A model generated the notes under the pieces. The model saw nothing but the letters and a program-made list of their open reading frames with translations. It was not told the DNA's origin and ran no database searches. The position numbers and the translations under genes were made by a program. This document shows positions 61,136-64,000 of a stretch of DNA of 64,000 nucleotides, piece by piece; the stretch's first letter is position 1; each line of letters begins with the position of its first letter. Source of the DNA: Adiantum capillus-veneris (Eukaryota > Streptophyta > Polypodiopsida > Polypodiales > Pteridaceae); NCBI GenBank assembly GCA_014529385.2, contig CM043951.1:109780469-109844468 (forward strand), in the 5' to 3' direction.

Positions 61136-61375
61136 ATAGTAGAAAAAATGCAATCGGACTTAAAAAGTGCACACAGACTTCAAGAACCTTAATATATAGT
61201 CATTGACTAATAAAAACGAGATTATTACCCGATGGTCCTAATCTCCACGCACCTCTAGATCGAGGTGTGAGGCAATCGGGCCTGGCTAGAGAATGTGAGG
61301 TTGTTAAATCTTGTCATGTACTTAGTAGTGTGTAGTTATAGCAACTAGATTTGTTGCATCATTGGTAGATAAAGT
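61136..61375. other. short non-coding stretch before the TNPD-like frame
   Basis: No gene. GTGCACACAGACTTCAAG resembles the array segment and marks its end. Confidence 0.4.
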
Positions 61376-61676
61376 ATGGACGATAGGATGGCGTGTTCTT
61401 GTGCGCATTGCAAGCATCAGATCTTTCGAAAACGAAAAATCTGCAACCAACATATACGCAATCACGGTCTCTTTCCGATAGAGCAAGTACAAGACTTGCG
61501 TTATCGATCTCATGGTCTAGATTTTGAAGGTCAAAGTCCGAAAGTAGATATTGCTCCAACTTCCAAATTAGCAGCCATCGACTAAGTCCTCCCAGCCAAT
61601 ACGTGAAGCGGCATTTCAAGAAGTAGAGATGGAGCAGATGTTGGACGCGTTCTTTGACATGGAATCCATGTAGCAA
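61376..61676 (+). pseudogene. N-terminus of a CACTA TNPD-like transposase
   Basis: MDDRMACSCAHCKHQIFRK with a following QHIRNHG...RYRSHG resembles the CxC..C...H..G....W..HG start of CACTA transposases. After a stop, FQEVEMEQMLDAFFDMES follows, matching the next conserved stretch of the family. The large catalytic TNP2 domain that should follow is absent, so this is a remnant and the element is non-autonomous. Confidence 0.6.
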
Positions 61677-61950
61677 GCAAGTGTGTGAAGGATTAGATGT
61701 TGAGCTTGAAGAGATGATTCATGAACAAAGCGCAAGACCGACTCCAACTTTACGTTTAGATTTTGAGGTGGATGTCAGCATTGAGCAATTGTTTGAACCT
61801 AGAGATGAGGTGTCAAATAGTGAAGCTGATGCAGAGAGCGACGAAGAAGTAGAGTTTGATGACGAAGATGCAGAAGTACAGATTGAGATAGACATATTTG
61901 GTGCATCAGATCTCATAGAGGATGAGAGATTAACTAATAACTTTTGCTAG
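61654..61950 (+). pseudogene. acidic frame, 98 codons
   Basis: Very acidic: EVSNSEADAESDEEVEFDDE. It overlaps the end of the TNPD-like frame and may be its continuation after a frame change. No known domain. A polyacidic exon of the transposase is the most likely reading. Confidence 0.4.
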
Positions 61951-62133
61951 GAAACCTATTATAAAGCTCTTTTTATTAGTCTACAATACACTTTAGATTT
62001 TGGTCATTTATATAGCAGTTTCATTGATTTGTTTCATTTGTATAGCAGTTTCGTTGATTTTCTATTTGTATTGATTAAGCATTTCTTACGTAAACTAACG
62101 TATATTGTGGGTGTTGTTTGTGTATGATCATCC
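61951..62133. other. AT-rich stretch between the two CACTA frames
   Basis: TTTGTATAGCAGTTTC(G/A)TTGATT occurs twice at about 62005 and 62037. This is the place where a catalytic domain is missing. Confidence 0.4.
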
Positions 62134-63225
62134 ATGGCCAATGACAATGAGCCATACTCTCCTAGTTTTAGTTTTCCAGTCACGTCGGCCGGCATATCAC
62201 CCGAGCAGATGGGCTCGTTGTTGTCTTAGTTCACACCAGAGTAGATCGCGATGGCACGACACCTTTTGGGTGCAGGTACCTCTAGACCTACTACGCCATG
62301 GACTAGTGTGGTCCCTACACCGAGCCGCCCCACACCTCAGTCTAGTGTGCCCCCTACGCCTAGGACTTAAGTGCCCTCTACACCGATGGGTGGTTTATCC
62401 TGGAGATGACATAGCCGTCATTCTAGAGGCGGTGGTTGCTGTGGTAGCGGTTCTACCGATGTGTCCACATCACCGAGAGAGCGTCCACCACTCTCTTCAG
62501 TAGATAGTTCACCGATGGGCACACCACGTACACCTTGGGGATCATAGGAGCATGATCCTAGCAAGGTGTACAGGAGCAGGGATGGGACTGTTGTGGTAGA
62601 TAGGGTGGGAAAGGAAATGCAACAGAGGATTCGACAGCTCTGTAGGATTGATTTCGGTCACTCTGTGATGGAGATTTGGAAAAATATCGATCTTGAGAGA
62701 AATAATTACATCGTCGATGCCATTCAGAGAGAGTATAGGCCTGCAGAGGGGTACGATCAGGTCTCGAACACCAGGACTTTGAGCGTGGCGAGGTCCACAA
62801 TGTCACACTATCGCTTAGAGGTCAAATACAGGTTAAATGACGGCAGCTCCAAGCCGGCATGGTTGGACGCAGAGGAGTGGGCGGGGATTGCACAAGAGAT
62901 ACAAGACAATCCCAATAGATTTTAGCAACAGAGAGATGCAGCCAAAGCACGTTTGGAGTCTGCAGGAGCGTCACATCTTGGGAGTGGAGGCTACGATATG
63001 ATTCAACATGAATTTGTAAGTATTATACATATGCTTTAAATTATTGATAATATATATGTTATTTGAACATTTATCTAATGATTAAACCATATTTTGCAGG
63101 AAGTTGCCGTGAAGCGCCTTCCGACACGCCAAGAGGAGAAGTATGGGTACAAGCATGGACTTTTGGCCCTTTTGACCCAGCTGCAGGAGGAGGGAGAGGA
63201 CGTCGATTGGGAGGCATTACCATGA
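62134..63225 (+). pseudogene. CACTA second protein, Transposase_24-like, two exons
   Basis: Exon 1 (62134-63015) begins MANDNEPYSPSFS, with a Pro/Ser/Thr-rich region, then a domain with IRQLCRIDFGHSVMEIWKNI, PAWLDAEEWAGIAQEI and RLESAGASHLGSGGYD. This resembles the plant transposase domain that accompanies TNPD. An intron (63016-63099) has GTAAGT and TTTTGCAG ends. Exon 2 (63100-63225) adds VAVKRLPTRQEEKYGYKHGL and a stop. Six nonsense codons interrupt exon 1 (four TAG, one TAA, one TGA). Each could come from CAG, CAA or CGA by one C-to-T change. The frame is otherwise uninterrupted, so the gene decayed by point mutation only. Confidence 0.72.
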
Positions 63226-63720
63226 GGGTCTTCTCACTTAGTGATTGTTTGCATATGTACAATTTTGTAGTACTTATGTTTATGGTTTATGGTTATGTTT
63301 ATGGTATGACACAAATCTTATGGCTAAGGTTTGACAATCAACTTAAGATTATGGTTTTGCTATGATAGTATGACAATCATCTGTTGGTTATGGCTATGGT
63401 TGTGCAAGGTTATGGTTATGGTTTTGGTTATGGTTATTGTTTTGCTATGGTTATGGTTACGGTTATGGTTATGGTTATGGTTATGGTTGTGCAAGGTTAT
63501 GTTTATGGTTATGGTTGTGAAAGGTTATGGTTATGGTTTTGGTTCATGTGATGGTTATGGTTTTGCTATGATGGTATAGCAATCGTGTGATGGTTATGGC
63601 TATGGTTATGGTATGACAAGAAAGTTATGGTAATGGTTATGGTATGGCAAACAGGTTATGTTTATGGTTTTACAGTTTTTGACTCATGTTTTAATTATGT
63701 TAACAAGTTATGTTATTCTT
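63226..63720. repeat. degenerate TATGGT array
   Basis: TATGGT, TATGGTTATGGT and variants such as TATGTT, GTGCAAGG and TATGACA recur for about 400 bp (63270-63670). Short frames here are by-products of the hexamer. Confidence 0.88.
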
Positions 63721-64000
63721 ACAATTTTGCTAATTTCCATACACTCGCTCTTTAGCGTCAGCTTGTGGGTGGAGTGCGGTTGCTTGTGTACTCTTCCTTT
63801 GGCCAGAAAGCGTTGTTTTCTTTTGCTATAGTACATGCAACATTAGTTACCAGCCCTCTCTGCCCAAATATTTTTTACAGATTTTGGTCGTCAGTATAGG
63901 TGACGGTATCACCGTCGGTAGGGCCAACGGAATGAGCATCGGAATTCAATATATAAATACCGGTGCTTATTACGTTGAATCTTTCGACACCTATTCAAAG
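63721..64000. other. probable right subterminal zone of the CACTA element
   Basis: GACGGTATCACCGTCGGTAG (about 63901-63920) contains the inverted repeat ACGGT...ACCGT, and CATCGGAATT follows. These resemble the ACCGAT and CCGACG motifs of the left end. No CACTA terminus is reached. Confidence 0.45.

Larger units (their letters stand above)
49690..64000 (+). mobile_element. CACTA (EnSpm) element, right end beyond window
   Basis: CACTACAAAAGGTCAC at 49690 is a CACTA terminus. CGGTGCC, CCGACG and ACCGATA-type motifs recur in the first 250 bp, as subterminal repeats do. Similar motifs (GACGGTATCACCGTCGGTAGG) appear at 63900-63960, which suggests the other subterminal zone is being reached. Between them lie a TNPD-like N-terminus and a Transposase_24-like pseudogene, both typical of this superfamily. 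A complete Tat element is nested inside. That all parts belong to one element is an inference; the right terminus is not in view. Confidence 0.65.

Noticed and set aside
63331-63579. WLWLWL-type frame as a membrane protein
   Set aside because: It is a translation of the TATGGT hexamer array.

Overview
The window is a block of nested, mostly decayed plant transposable elements. I see no convincing host gene and no rRNA or tRNA gene. Four features point to a land plant with a large, repeat-rich genome: Ty3/gypsy elements of the Tat type (a second RNase H and no chromodomain), CACTA ends, DUF659-type hAT transposases, and tRNA-Met-primed LTRs. The sequence does not let me name the species; a non-flowering lineage is possible but unproven.

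Left part (1-13147). A minus-strand Tat-like element (copy A) runs off the left edge. It has a complete 5' LTR, a tRNA-type primer site, gag-protease with two nonsense codons, and a pol frame that stays open to the edge. It sits inside a minus-strand hAT element (hAT-1). hAT-1 ends directly inside exon 1 of a second, plus-strand hAT (hAT-2), which is itself cut by a solo LTR of the Tat family. hAT-2 ends inside a short non-autonomous LTR element (called LARD here). The inferred order of arrival is LARD, then hAT-2, then hAT-1 and the solo LTR, then copy A.

13148-28446. A minus-strand gypsy element (family D) carries a 2.36-kb tandem duplication of its gag-protease segment. One duplicate was hit by a 3,002-bp LTR element (F) with an open 363-codon reading frame, the other by a 670-bp CACTA-ended fragment. 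The gag part also holds a 682-bp MITE with an 8-bp target duplication. The D pol has lost its RT core but has a second, retropepsin-like domain after the integrase.

28447-49689. A stretch with spaced 20-bp palindromes leads into about seven copies of LARD. Each unit is about 2.2 kb, with an LTR of 270-310 bp, a TATA box, a (CT)n tract, a tRNA-Met primer site and an internal region without an intact gene. Neighbouring units share LTRs, and one pair of LTRs is joined head to tail. A truncated gypsy pol (family E) and a decayed gag fragment lie between units.

49690-64000. A CACTA-type element begins at 49690 and seems to run past the right edge. It contains a leader, degenerate TTAGGT-type repeats, a tandem array of roughly 120-bp palindromes, a complete Tat element (copy B, 8.85 kb, both LTRs, 4-bp target duplication), the N-terminus of a TNPD-like transposase without its catalytic domain, an intron-bearing Transposase_24-like pseudogene, and a TATGGT-type array.

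No functional partnership between host genes can be inferred. What the window records is transposition history: insertion, LTR recombination, tandem duplication, and nonsense mutations mostly of the C-to-T kind expected in methylated DNA.
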